Shown: positions 46,080 through 58,068 of the stretch, in pieces
Layout of the letters: every line of letters begins with the position of its first letter
Numbering within the stretch: the first letter of the stretch is position 1
NCBI GenBank assembly: GCA_029204225.1
Contig: CM055101.1
Span: 40,281,961-40,345,960, forward strand
Direction: 5' to 3'
DNA length: 64,000 bases
Source: Diphasiastrum complanatum
Lineage: Eukaryota > Streptophyta > Lycopodiopsida > Lycopodiales > Lycopodiaceae
Notes under the pieces: generated by a model
The model's database searches: none
The model's input: the letters and a program-made list of their open reading frames with translations, nothing else
Told to the model about the DNA's origin: nothing
Position numbers and translations under genes: made by a program

Positions 46080-48190
46080 CTATAAAACAGCAGCAAACAA
46101 GTTGTAAGTGAAAGTATAGTAAGTGAAAACAATGTCACCATCATAAACCAAAAGATAGATTTCTACAATTCTATCCAACATGAAGTAGAGTAGATGAAGT
46201 TGAGTATCAAACCTAATCAAACCAGCCCATTTGAGCTCAAACCAAACCTCAATGAGCTCACCAATGAGATATTTCTTGCCTTGGAGAAATTGCCACTTGA
46301 GTTGCTCCATGTAGTCTTCTTCATCCAACCTTTTGCCATCTTGATCATGCATGAACACTTCACCACAATCATAGCAACCTTTGAGTTGATGAAGAGATGT
46401 AAGATCCATGCCTTGAATCTTCCCAAGAGTCACTCTTCCTTTTCCCTTTCCTTCACAAGACTCTCTCTTAATGATCACACCACAAAAGTTAGCAATCTCC
46501 CTCTTGATAGTTGCATCATAAGAAATGGAAGAATCTCGAACATTAGAAGCCATGAAAAGAATACATAGGTCCTTAAACATAAGAATGATTGAAGTACTTT
46601 TTCTTGTCAAACCTGGACTTCTAATCAATGATATAGGTAGTGATAATGAACCCTCACTATCATTCACAAAAGCATCATTCAAAGTACATCCTACTTTGAA
46701 CACTTCACATTCATCTCTCCCTTTTGACTTGAGATCTTCCTCACCAAGTCTTACAATAGAACCTTTTGATCTACTTTCTTTATGAATACATGTGACACCA
46801 CTTGTTTCACAAATGACTTTTTTGGACTCATCACATAAAGATACAAAAGAAACTTTTCCTTCAATCATGCTCAAAGCACCATCTCTTTCCAAAGGAGTAA
46901 ATAAGTCATTAGCAACAACCATTTCCAAAGAAGAGTTTTCATCACCTCCATTGATGAAGTTAGCTCTCTTCTTACCTTTTTCATTTTTGCACTTTCCATG
47001 TAGTTCCATTGAAGAGCCACCAAGACTTGGAAATCTATGAGTAGAAGAGTTCAAACATGATACTAATTTAGCACCACATGACTCCATTTGACTAGTAGGT
47101 AGCACTAGTCCATCTTCAAGATCCAATGGATCCAAAACATTGATCATAGATTCACCAAAAGTTGCCAAGTTAGTACAACAATAACTATCTCCAAGAAGCT
47201 CATTAGATCTCAACCTAGATCTAGCATAAGGAAGTTTTTTAGACTTTGCATAAGATCTACCAATCTTATTGATGCTAGGGATTGACTTTTGAAAGTTGAG
47301 AGAACCACCAACATCCATTTCATTCCTCTTGTTAGACATAACAAATGCATCAAGCTTGTAAAGTCTACCTTGTCTATTGTCCCTAGCAATCAAGACATCT
47401 CCCTTAGTAATGAAACAAACATCCCCAACAAACTTTGTCTTGTACCCTTTTTTTAACATTTGACCAACACTGAGCAAATTCCTTGAAAGTGAAGGAATGT
47501 AAAGGACACCATCAAGCCTTACATTCCTATTAGTAGAAAGGCAAATAGGAATTGAGCCAATACCTTTGATCATACACTCACCACCATTTGGCATGTGAAC
47601 AACTTTCTTGGTTCCAACATAAGAGATCAAAGAAGTAAAGACCTCCTTGTGACTAGTCATGTGTGAACTAGATCCACTATCTATCCACCATGAATCCTTG
47701 TCACTTCCACTTGACATTAGACTTGAAGAACACATCATGAGAGAATCACAAGAATCTAGATCCTCATTAGAAGTACAAAAGTTGTTTTGCTTGCTACCTT
47801 CATTACTTTGCTTCTTCTGACATTCATTTGCAAAATGACCTTTTATCCCACAATAAAAGCACTTGAAGTAGAAGAGGAGGAGGAAGAGTGATCATCATGA
47901 TCCGAGTTACCACCTTTGGACCATTTCCCTTTGCCTTTACCTTTGCCTTTGACTTTGCCTTTTGTGAAGAAAGCCTCTTCACCTCCACCTTTCAAGGATG
48001 CACCATCAAGCTTTGATTGCAACCTATGTTCTTCAGCCAATAAGATTTCTTTCAAGTCAACCACACTTGGCAAGACTCTTTGAATGGCAAAACTTTGCAC
48101 AAGGTTAGCATGTTCATCTAGCAAACCATTCAACATAACCTGGACTATTTCACCATCTTTTATGCAACTCGAGTTGCTCCTCATGTTCAT
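46080..48190 (-). CDS. Copia-3: gag and protease followed by about 420 aa of unrecognised sequence in place of pol
   Basis: Frame 48190-47843 is a 5'-truncated gag (KDGEIVQVMLNGLLDEHANL). The Lys/Gly-rich stretch follows. A short deletion relative to copia-4, near 47865, shifts the frame before the CFYCGIKGHFANEC knuckle. From about 47738 a 552-codon frame opens: protease WWIDSGSSSHM, YIPSLSRNLLSVGQML and GRLYKLDAFVM, which is where integrase should begin. Instead about 420 residues follow that show no integrase, reverse transcriptase or RNase H motif. They are mixed Ser/Lys/Glu-rich and end in a hydrophobic, Tyr-rich tail. The frame is open to 46080, about 265 bp before the 3' LTR. So the inserted sequence replaces all of pol. 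It could encode a non-autonomous element's own protein, captured host sequence, or merely be open by chance. Confidence 0.7.
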
Positions 48191-48609
48191 TTCTTCATTT
48201 CAATAAAGCAGATTGGTTCTCTTTAGAAATGGATTGATAAATGTCCTTGCTCTTCTTCTTTTCTCTTCCATCTCTCATACTTTCTTTGGATTTTGCTGAT
48301 TATTGGATCTTAATGTTATTAAGATTGAGTGTTATTATACTTTTTATGAGAGAGAAAGGGAGAGAGGGGTAAGCTATCTTTGTCGTGGATGTGTAGTGTT
48401 AATGAATTGTAGTGTTAATGGATCTTAGTGTTAATGTTTAGGGTTAATGGATGTTAGTGTTAGATTTGGATCATCCATTCATGTTGAAATTTGAACTATA
48501 CTATCGCTCTCATGGGAACGAACCTACACGTGACAACTAATCTTGTCTCTTTGATGCTAGATTGACTAGATCTTGGTTTGAGGTTAGGCAAGGAAATAAA
48601 CCCACTACA
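48191..48609 (+). repeat. Probable 5' LTR end of gypsy-B, with GTTAATG repeats
   Basis: The segment ends CCACTACA, four bases before a gypsy-type primer-binding site. At about 48393-48470 TTAGTGTTAATGGATC-like words repeat some five times. The left border is not visible because the copia-3 gag is fused here. Confidence 0.45.
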
Positions 48610-48613
48610 ATTT

Positions 48614-48631
48614 TGGTGCCATTGATGGGGA
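48614..48631 (+). other. Gypsy-B primer-binding site
   Basis: TGGTGCCATTGATGGGGA is close to the TGGCGCCGTTGCCGGGGA type used by plant gypsy elements (tRNA-Asp class). Confidence 0.55.
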
Positions 48632-49139
48632 GCTACACCAATTTTTCAGTTTGCAGCATGATTGTTGGATGGTTAGCTTGCATTAGGCATCTTGTCGTGG
48701 CATGAAAAGTGTTAGATCTGCATTTAGGGTTAGTTTGGGATTGATTTGAGTGGATTTGCTTGTTTGAAATTTAATTTGATTGTTAAACAAGGGAAGTTAT
48801 TCAGATCACCAATCTTAAGATCCATTTGGATCTGAGATATCAAAAAAGACAACAAAAATCAGTCAAATCTGTCAGATTTGGTCAAAAAGAGGCAAAAAGC
48901 GTCATCAAATTTGATAACTTTTTGTCATGTTTGAAAAAACCTTCGCCGAGTTCAGACACCTTCAGTTTTGTTTACAAAATCGAACTTTGAAGGGCGAAGA
49001 TTAATTCCAAGCAGATTTTTAGAAACATCAGAAAAACCACAAAAAAAACACCAAAAAATCACCAAAACCCTAAAAATACAGAAAAAGAACCTTCGTCCGA
49101 TTCTTAGTGCATAGGTGTGATTTAGATCTATCTACTGGC
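48632..49139 (+). other. Gypsy-B untranslated leader
   Basis: AT-rich, without an open frame, between primer-binding site and gag. Confidence 0.5.
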
Positions 49140-51115
49140 AGGTCGACGAAGAATAATACCAAAAATAGAAAAACCAGCAAAAACAGATTAAAAAGTTGCA
49201 ACTCAATTTGATGAGAAGATCAAAGCATTGGAAAATTTCCATGGACAAGCAAACAAGGAACCTGAGAAGTTTGCGAAGACTTTTCCTACCAGAGAAAATG
49301 TCTGGTGTTCTATTTGTATAGGAAATCACATAGTGAACGAGTATCCTCAATTGAAAAAACGAATGGAAATCAGTGTTTGCCATTTGTGTAATTCGCGTGA
49401 TCATGAAACTGCTTTTTGCAACTTCAATCAACGGTATGTCCAAATGGGATATTGAGAATCACAGTATGGAGGAAATCCAGCAACTAGACCTTGACAATCT
49501 GCTCTTGGATACCTGAAACATTTAGCCTTACCTGCCCCACCAAAGCACTTTGATCCTCCTGCCAATTTGATGGAACCAGAACCTTACGGAAGTGCTGAGA
49601 AATGGAACTATGGTAATGATCAAGAAGGTGGATCTTCAGAACAGTATGTTATTTATGATGTCGCTCAACAACAAGCCTCGAGAAATTGGACCAGAGCACC
49701 ACTTGGATGCTTTGCACGTGGAGAAAATCACAGAGTTGCAGAATTTCCAAATAAAGAAAAATTTGTACCATTCTATCGTGACTGTGGTTATGGGCATTGC
49801 TATAAAGACTGTCCAGCAAGACCAAAGCCACCACCAGCTACAACACCTGCAAATTTGATAACAATCAAACGAAGACCAACAGCTCAAAATAAACCAAGTG
49901 CACCCTTGATGGTGGTCACTAGAGCACAGAAGCAGAAAGAACCAGTAGCGAATCCAGTATCTGCTGATTCTATACCATTGAATGATACATCAACAGCATC
50001 AGGAGTCTATCCAAATCTTAATGCAGAAAAATGAAGATATCAGAATATGAGACAATGGATTAAAAATCTGCAAGAAGAAGAGGAGCTTGAAGCTGCTTAA
50101 GCAACAACAGAAGTTCATTCTTCACCATTGCAGCCTCCAAGAAATTCACGGATGGATATGAATGATCAGTTACATGATCATGAAGATTCCTTCAAGATGA
50201 CTGAACCGGGAGCACCGCAAACAGAGCTGCTCATAAACATTTTGTCTAGCAAGATCAATATTTCCTGATGTTGGTGCCAAAAGCAAGAGAAGTCTTAGCG
50301 CAAAAGTTAGCTCAAAAAAACCAGAAGTCCATCAGGAGCCACTTTTTTTGTGCTGGATTTGAAGAAGCTAATGAAGTACTCCATGTTGGAGCCGCTTGGA
50401 AAAGTGAACAAAAGAATATCACTCTGCCGATACAGCATAGACAATTTCCTAAGGAAGCAGCTGTGATAGATGGCGGTTCAAGAGTTAACCTAATCTTTAC
50501 AAAGCTATGTGCAAAATGGGGCCTTACAAAGATTAAGCCTGCATGTTTTGCTATTAAGCTAGCTGATCAAACGACAGTTCGTCCACAAGGAATGGTTGAA
50601 GATATACCTATCAGAATTGTGGAAGTACAGTTCGTCATTACTTTCATAGTGATGGAATTACCAGAAGCACCGAATGTCTACCGAGTTTTATTGGGACGTC
50701 CATGGTTACGAGTTGCGCAAGAAATTCATAATTGGGGTACTGGAAAAAATCACTTTTGAAAATCGTGAACGTGCAGTTAAAGTGGATCCTACAACTTGGA
50801 CTATCAAACCAGTGGTTCAAAAAGAGGATGATGATTCATCAACAACGGATCACACTTGTGACCGACAAGAGAAAATTTTGGGAGCTCATTATGGTTCTCA
50901 AATAGATACGGTCAACTGGAATGAAGCTCTTGCAACGATTGATTGTATAGCAGGATATATGTGTCAGCGAGATAATCAATCAGATTTGAGTGAGATTTTC
51001 TTATTAGATCAAACTTTGGATACACTAATCTCGTTTCCACTGAATGTGCTGAATGTAGCCTGGATATCAATGGAATCTATACCAGATCCAATTGAAGACG
51101 ATCTCATACAGGTGG
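49140..51115 (+). pseudogene. Gypsy-B gag and protease
   Basis: Frames at 49228, 49567, 50268 and 50674 form one decayed gag-protease. Gag has knuckles CSICIGNH, CHLCNSRDHETAFC and CRDCGYGHCYKDC, with one Cys changed in CFARGENH. A retropepsin-like domain has AAVIDGGSRVNLIF and LLGRPWL (50460-50710), as in plant non-chromovirus gypsy elements. Stops occur at about 49453, 50032 and 50098. The frame reads on to about 51115, where minus-strand copia-5 sequence begins abruptly. The reverse transcriptase and RNase H of this element are missing. Its integrase probably lies at 59080-60350, beyond the nested Copia elements. Confidence 0.8.
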
Positions 51116-52035
51116 CGCTTGAATCTATGAACCATCTGGCACCATCATCAACTTGGGATGCCAATGCCGATGAGAAGACACTTGTTTTGTCATCTTCCCC
51201 ATCATCTTCGGCAATGTTGCCTTGTTGTTTCACCTTTCCCGCCTTTATGTCCTCTTTCTTCTTGTAACACTTGTGTGCCCAATGACCCGGTTTGTCGTAA
51301 TAGTAACATTTGCCTTTCTTCTTCTTTTTTACCTTCGATGATGACTCTCCCTTGTCATCATCATCCTTGGACTTCTTAGGAATTCTTTTCCATCTTTTTT
51401 GCTTGCCTTTAGCAAGCAAGGCTTGATCATCCTGTGGGGTTTGCCTTGACTTCACTACCTCGCGACGCTGCTCTTCCTGCAACATGATTCCGTGGAAGTC
51501 TTCAAAAGTAGACAATCTCTCTCTCGAAGCGATGCTGCTCACAAACATATGTAGCCCTTCCGAGACACTACTCACAGTGGTATGTACCAATTCAGTGTCC
51601 CTAATTGGTTCTCCAATTGCCACAAGTTGATCTCTCAGCTCCTTTATCCTGGTGAAGAAAGATCCCACCAATTTGCCTTCTTCCATACTGATTGCGGTCA
51701 ATCTCGACTTTAAGAACATGGCTCGAGCTGGATTGCAAGTTTGAAATTGCATTCTAAGAGCTTTCCAAGCTCCCCTAGTTGTCATGGCATCACTTATATG
51801 GGTGATCACATGGTCTTTCACTGAAAGATTGATCAAGGACAATGCTCTCTGTGCCTTTTTATTAAAGGCCCAAATGTCACCTGGAGTGGTATTTGGCCGG
51901 ACTTCAATACCTACTACGATTTTCTATAACTCCTCCATCCAAATGCTCTTCATTTTGAATTTCCAGATGTTGTAGTTAGAAGCCCCATCAAGTTTACTTG
52001 CATCGCCCAAAATTGCCTCATTGATGTTTGCCATT
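51115..52035 (-). pseudogene. Copia-5 gag and start of protease
   Basis: ATG at about 52035 begins a gag (SNYNIWKFKMK), with a stop near 51930. The frame 51842-51009 follows: ALSLINLSVKDHVITHISD, a zinc knuckle reading CYYYDKPGHWAHKC (second Cys changed to Tyr) and a protease reading WFIDSSAT (the Gly after DS changed to Ser). Both key sites are therefore broken. The sequence stops at the protease and joins gypsy-B. This family differs from copia-1 to -4. Confidence 0.8.
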
Positions 52036-52091
52036 TCCAAATTGCTTGAAACTTCACATGTAGGCTAAAAAATGTATGCCGAAGCCAACCA

Positions 52092-52685
52092 TGATGTTAG
52101 AAATAAAAAATAATGACCTGCAATTTTTGGCTTACTAGGTTACTCGCCGCTCTTTTGCCAAATTGAAAGCCAAACTGACGTCGCTTTCCGAAATACCTTT
52201 CGTCACCAACTCCCAACTACGTGCCCAATAGAATGGTGAAATCACTTTTGACGCACTCCGAACACTTTCTTTGAGGCAATCACTCTGTTTTGACATACCT
52301 ACTTGCAGGTACAGTCAAGGTGCCCTTCCTTTGGAGGCTATAGCCTTTCGTTTGGCTAAAATAGGCTAAAGGAAGTGAAAATAAGGGCACTTTAAGTTTT
52401 TGAACTATTTCTTCAGTGTGAAGAAACTTCACGCTTCAAAAACTTGGGACCCAACAATTACTTCAGTTTGAGATTTTTTAATGAAGTTGCAATGCACTTT
52501 GCACTTCAGACCCCTTCTATGAAATTCAAATTGGAATTCAACAAATCCAATGGTTATCTAAAATCTGACTGCCTAGATCACTTCTTGGCCAGTCGACTTC
52601 AACCGTTGATCACAGTCACTCCGAATCCAATGATCACAAACTTTTAGGTGCACCAACCTCACTTCTTGGGATCGCTACACCCTTC
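52092..52685 (-). repeat. Probable 5' LTR of copia-5, split by copia-4
   Basis: From TGATGTTAGAAATAAAAA (plus strand, about 52092) to the insertion point of copia-4. A minus-strand TGGTTGGCTTCGG next to it may be a decayed primer-binding site. The rest of the LTR should lie right of 58724. Borders are inferred. Confidence 0.4.
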
Positions 52686-53340
52686 TGTGAAAAATACAGA
52701 TCCTAAGTGGATCTAAACTCCAAGATCATTGGCTTGAATGCTTGCACTCCAAACTACATAAGCTAGGAATTGGCAACACATTCTATGCTACCTAGAATGC
52801 AAAGAACTTGATCAAAAAGCATTTATCACAAATGGAAACTTCCATAAACATCAAGTGCGGCCCAAAATAGCATTATACAGTCCATAATACATCAGCCTAT
52901 CACTTTTGGAAAGCACCTAAGATCATACACAATAGCTTGAAGACAATACACACAACAATGCTCTCAATGGAGGAAGAAACAATGACAATGATCTATTGAT
53001 CTCAATGAAGCATACAAAAGGTTTCTCCAACCTGTTCTCCACGACTTCCCTACTATTTATGGATGAGGAAGATGACTCTCTCTCCTCTCTCTAGAAGGTA
53101 CTTGACCCTAGATATTCCCTATATAGGAAAAATAGCTAAAAATGGCTTATATGACCAAAATACATCAAAATGGTCTCATTTTGAAGGGTATGAAGTTTGA
53201 CACTTCATCATACTGAAAAAATACAGTAAATAAAAACATTGTGGCCTGGTTCACACGTGTGAAACTCCAGAACCAAAACTATTTACAATTTTAGCCAATT
53301 TAGGCCTCAAACTAGCTAGGAAATGTTGACAATTTTCACA
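52686..53340 (-). repeat. 3' LTR of copia-4
   Basis: 655 bp. Palindrome TTCACACGTGTGAA at 53250-53263. CT-rich CTCTCTCTCCTCTCTCT near 53075. Confidence 0.92.
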
Positions 53341-56300
53341 CTCCCTCTTCAACATTGGATGCTAGTTTCAACATAGTCTTTGAGCACATTCCAAGATTAG
53401 ATCTATGCATTAAATATAGGTCCTTTCCCAATGGTTTGGTGAAGATATCAGCCACACACTCCTTTGAAGAGACATGTTGAAGCTCCACCTCTTTGGCAAT
53501 GACTTGATCTCTCACAAAATGGTGAGCAATCTCAATGTGCTTGCTCCTTGCATGAAAAACAGGATTGCTTGCCAAGCTTTGGGCTGAAAGGTTATCACAA
53601 AGTATGATTGGAGTCTTCTCTGGTTCCAGCAAGTGAAGATCCAATAACATCCTCTTGATCCAAAGAATCTCCTTGGTGCATGTTGTTAATGCCTTGTACT
53701 CGGCTTCGGTGGAAGATAGAGAGATAGTTGGTTGCTTCTTTGATAGCCATGAGACCACTCCATCTCCAAGATAGATTGCAAAGGCACTTGTTGACTTCCT
53801 ATCCATTTGATCACCTGCAAAATCTGAATCTGAAAATCCACAAAGGTTAGGTGTAGTACCTCCATACAAGATGCCAAAATCTCTAGATCCCGAGATGTAT
53901 CTAAGTACTCTCTTTCCTAGCTTCCAATGAGCCTCACTAGGATCTTGCATAAATTGACTTAGTTTACCAACCACAAAGCTTAGATCAGGTCTTGTGATGG
54001 TTAACCATATAAGAGATCCTATTAGCTTTCTATAGAGAGTAATGTCCTTGAAGGATCTTTCATTACTTCTTGTAGTTAGCTTTACATTTGATTCCATAGG
54101 AGTAGAAACAACTTTACAATCTTCCATATGAAACCTTTTTAGAATAGAGTTAACATACTTTTCTTGACATATGAATGTAGATTTAGAAGTTCTAATAATC
54201 TCTATTCCTAAGATATAATGAAGTTTACCAAGATCTTGAATTTCAAACTCTCTTTTGAGTGCCATCTTGATTTCATCTATATCTAGATTGTTACCACCAC
54301 TTAAGATAATGTCATCAACATAGATCAAAAGTAAAGTGATATCATTTTCATTCAATCTAAAGTAGAGAGAATGATCATACTCACTCATAACAAAGTTTTG
54401 AGAAAGTAAGAAGGAATTGAGCTTAGCATACCAACTCCTTGGTGCTTTCTTTAGCCCATACAAACTCTTTTGGAGATAGCACACATGATTAGGCTCATCA
54501 TGTGAAACATAGCCCTCGGGTTGCTCCATGTAAATATCTTCTTCAAGATCACCATTCAAGAAGGCATTAGTAACATCCATTTGCCACATATCCCAATCAT
54601 AAAGAGTTGCAAGAGAGATTAGGATTCGAATAGTTACCATCTTTGCCACGGGTGCAAAGGTCTCATCATAGTCAATACCATATTCTTGAGCATACCCCTT
54701 TGCCACCAACCTTGCCTTGTACTTGTTGATTGATCCATCTTGATTTGTCTTGATCTTGAAGATCCACTTACAACCAATTGCCTTCTTGTCCTTTGGAAGC
54801 TTTACCAACCTCCATGTGTTGCTTTTGATGAGTGCTTGATGCTCATGATCCATGGCTTGGATCCATTCCTTCTTTTGAATTGCTTCACCTACACAAGTTG
54901 GTTCATCAAAAGAGGTAAGAAAAGCAAAGTTAGAGTTGTCCACCACTTGCTTTCCTTTTTCATCATAGGTTAGCCTTGATGGCTTAGCCCTTTGCCTTTG
55001 AGTCTTCCTTGAAGTTTGCTTTGGAGTGGCATCTCCATCTTCATCCAAGACATCTTGCACATCATGATGATTAGTAGGCACATCAACATCAACATCAACA
55101 ACATTGGAAACATTCTCTTCATGAAAGATGACATCCCTACTTATGACAACTTTCTTTGTAGAAGGAATGTACACTTTGTAAGCCTTGCTTACTTCACTAT
55201 AGCCAACAAACACACCCTTCTTTGATGAAGGATCTTCTTTAGTTCTATCATCAAGTGTGATATTGACAAAACATGTACATCCAAAGATCCTACAATGCTT
55301 GACACTCGGCCTTCTACCATAAAGAACCTCATGAGGAGTTTTACCATCCAAGGAAGCACTTGTCCATCTATTACATAGATAGTTAGCACATGCTAAAGCT
55401 TCCCCCCAAAAAGACTTAGCAAGATTAGCATGTAGTCTCATTGCCTTGGCACATTCACAAAGGGTTCTATTCTTCCTCTCGGCCACTCCATTCTGTTGTG
55501 GAGTCCTAGGACTAGACATCTCCCTCTTAATCCCATGTGCTATACAAAAGTCTTTGAACCTATTTGAGGTGTATTCCCCTCCATTATCAGATCTTAAGCA
55601 TTTGATCTTTGTATTGAATTGGTTTTCCATTTCATTCTTGAACTTGACAAATGCAGCAAACACTTCATCCTTACTGAGCAATCAAGGATCCACATTTACT
55701 TATCAAACATGCATCTCCAATGAACTCCACATCAAGTCCTTTGTCAATCATTTGACTTACACTAAGCAAATTCTTAGTGATTGAAGGAATGTACAAAACA
55801 TTTTCAAGATTTGCTTTCCTATTTGTTGAAAGGGAAATAGGAATAGTGCCTATGCCTTTGATGTCACATTGACCATCATTTGCAGTGTAGATGATGTTAC
55901 CTTCTCCCTCATAAGACAATAAGGATGTAAAGTATTCCTTATGTCTTGTCATGTGAGATGAGGCTCCACTATCAATCCACCAAGGATCATTATCATCTAT
56001 GTTGGCTAACAAACTTGAAGTCATAACAAGTGATTCACATGTGTTATGTTCTTCCTCATCTATTGTAAGATTTCCTTGCCTCTCTCCTTGCTCTCTTTTC
56101 TTCTTATAACATTCATTTGCAAAATGACCTTTTATCCCACAATAAAAGCACTTGAACTTTGACTTATTGTTCTTAGTAGAAGAGGAAGAGGAAGAGTGAT
56201 CATCATGATCAAAGTTACCACCTTTGGACCATTTCCCTTTGCCTTTACCTTTGCCCTTGAATTTGCCTTTTGTGAAGAAAGCCTCTTCACCTCCACCTTG

Positions 56301-56896
56301 CAAGGATGCACCATCAAGCTTTGATTGCAACCTATGTTCTTCAGCCAATAAGATTTCTTGCAAGTCAACCACACTTGGCAAGACTCTTTGAATGGCAAAA
56401 CTTTGCACAAGGTTAGCATGTTCATTTAGCAAACCATTCAACATAACTTGGACTATTTCACCATCTTTTATGTTCTCATCAATGCATCTAAATCATCACT
56501 TAGGGACTTAACTCTCAAGATAAATGCATGAGCACTTTCACCCTCTCTTTGCCTACTAGAAAATATTTGTCTCCTTAGGGTCAATACCCTAGATGTGGAC
56601 TTTGATTCAAAGAGCTTCTTTAAGGCATTCCATGCCTCACTTGCACTTTGACACTTTCCAACTTCCTTGAGAAGTTCATTTGTAACATTCATTTTAATGA
56701 TATGAAGAGCCCTTTTGGCCTTCTTATCAAACCTTTGTTGCTCTTGAAGTGTGAGAGGTCTCTCTTCAATTTCTGCAACTATGTCCATGAGTTCATTCAA
56801 CTCAAGTAAGGACTCCATCCTCACTTTCCAAGTAGAGTAGTTTGATGAACTCAACCTTTCACTAGACTCTAGCATGATCCCACCATTGGAAGCCAT
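53336..56896 (-). pseudogene. Copia-4 gag-pol with one frameshift and a deletion in integrase
   Basis: Gag starts at ATG 56896 (NYSTWKVRM). A single-base frameshift near 56455 splits it. The second frame (56444-55671) carries the Lys/Gly region, knuckle CFYCGIKGHFANEC and protease WWIDSGASSHM, and stops just after LISKCGSLIAQ. The third frame (55681-53336, 781 aa) starts in the middle of integrase (KDEVFAAFVKF). It keeps RSDNGGE and the Glu in AERKNRTL, but the GAG-pre-integrase, the HHCC zinc finger and the first catalytic Asp are missing. That is a deletion of roughly 0.5 kb compared with copia-2. Reverse transcriptase (YVDDIILSG) and RNase H (SLSSTEAEYKAL) are intact, through to KPLGKDLYLMHRSNLGM. 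Confidence 0.92.
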
Positions 56897-58053
56897 GATT
56901 CTAATGTTTCTTCAACTTTTAGGTTCTGTCCTAAAGCACTTAGCACTCACTTTTCTCTCAACAAATGATAGATAAAGAGATCTATGAAGATTTAGGACCC
57001 TAAAACACTTCTATCTTGAACCTAGATGGTTTCCAAGCATAGAAAGGAAGATTGAAACACATGCAACACTTTGCACACACTAAGAATGGATTACAAAATC
57101 AAACCAACCTGAACACACTCTTGCTTAAGCTCTCAAACTTTCCAGCAAGTGACCAAATCAAGTTATGGTGTGAAGAGTTACTTGCATTCTTAGAAAATAC
57201 CCAAAACTAGGATGCCAAGATTACCTAGTAATGAACAAACTTGATCAACATATGATCAACACACTAAGATATTGATTCAACCTGTAAAACCACATGTAAA
57301 CCACACTTCTAAAAGTTTATAAACTCCAGCAAGTGATAAATACAAGATTTAGAGGTGAATGAATGAGCACACTTAGTGAATCACAAGACTAGCTTCACTA
57401 TCTTGTCAAATCTTGGTGTTTAGATGTAGATCTAAGATCACTTCACATGAGAATGTTCCTCAACCTGTTAAGAACCTGAAAACACACTTGCATAATGGTT
57501 AACACCTTCCAGCAAATGCTCCAATCAAATTACATAAGGAGAGTTACTTACATGCTCAACAAAGTACACCAAAATTTATGCCAAAATTGATGACAATCTT
57601 TACAATATGCTCTTCACAATGGAGCTTACAATATGTTCACCCAAAAAAGGGGATCTTTCATCCAAATGGGAGCTTTGCTCAGCCTTTAGGAGAATTACAA
57701 CTCACTCAAAAGAGCATTTGTCATCCACTTAAGGAGAAGTTTCATCCACTTAAGGAGAGTGTTCATCCAAGAATGGAGATTGTCAACAATAGGATTGAAA
57801 AGAACATTGTTAGTATTGAATATGCACAAGCCTCACAATCACAAATGATTAGGTGTTATGATCTGATCCAAAATAGTTTCTTTTCAGCCTCTGATCTTCA
57901 ATAGACCTGAAATATGCTTTTGATCCACAAGTTCAACTCACAAAACAAAGGTTAGTAAGATTTGATCAACAAAGCAATGCAAAATCATGCTAGAACTTGA
58001 TCAAACATCCAAATATCACCAAAAATGGAATACTTACTGTAAATAGAAGCCAA
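56897..58053 (-). other. Copia-4 untranslated leader with internal repeats
   Basis: Long leader (about 1.16 kb). Two diverged copies of a segment (CTTCCAGCAAnTG...CAAATCAA(G/A)TTA...GAGTTACTT(G/A)CAT) lie about 366 bp apart (about 57140 and 57506). A short tandem CATCCACTTAAGGAGA lies at about 57724-57765. No open frame of note. Confidence 0.7.
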
Positions 58054-58068
58054 CCAGCTCTGATACCA
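58054..58068 (-). other. Copia-4 primer-binding site
   Basis: Minus-strand TGGTATCAGAGCTGG, initiator-Met tRNA type, directly after the 5' LTR. Confidence 0.9.

Noticed and set aside
46194-47040. Plus-strand frames at 46194, 46525 and 46792
   Set aside because: Antisense shadows of the 552-codon copia-3 frame, which alone has the protease motif.
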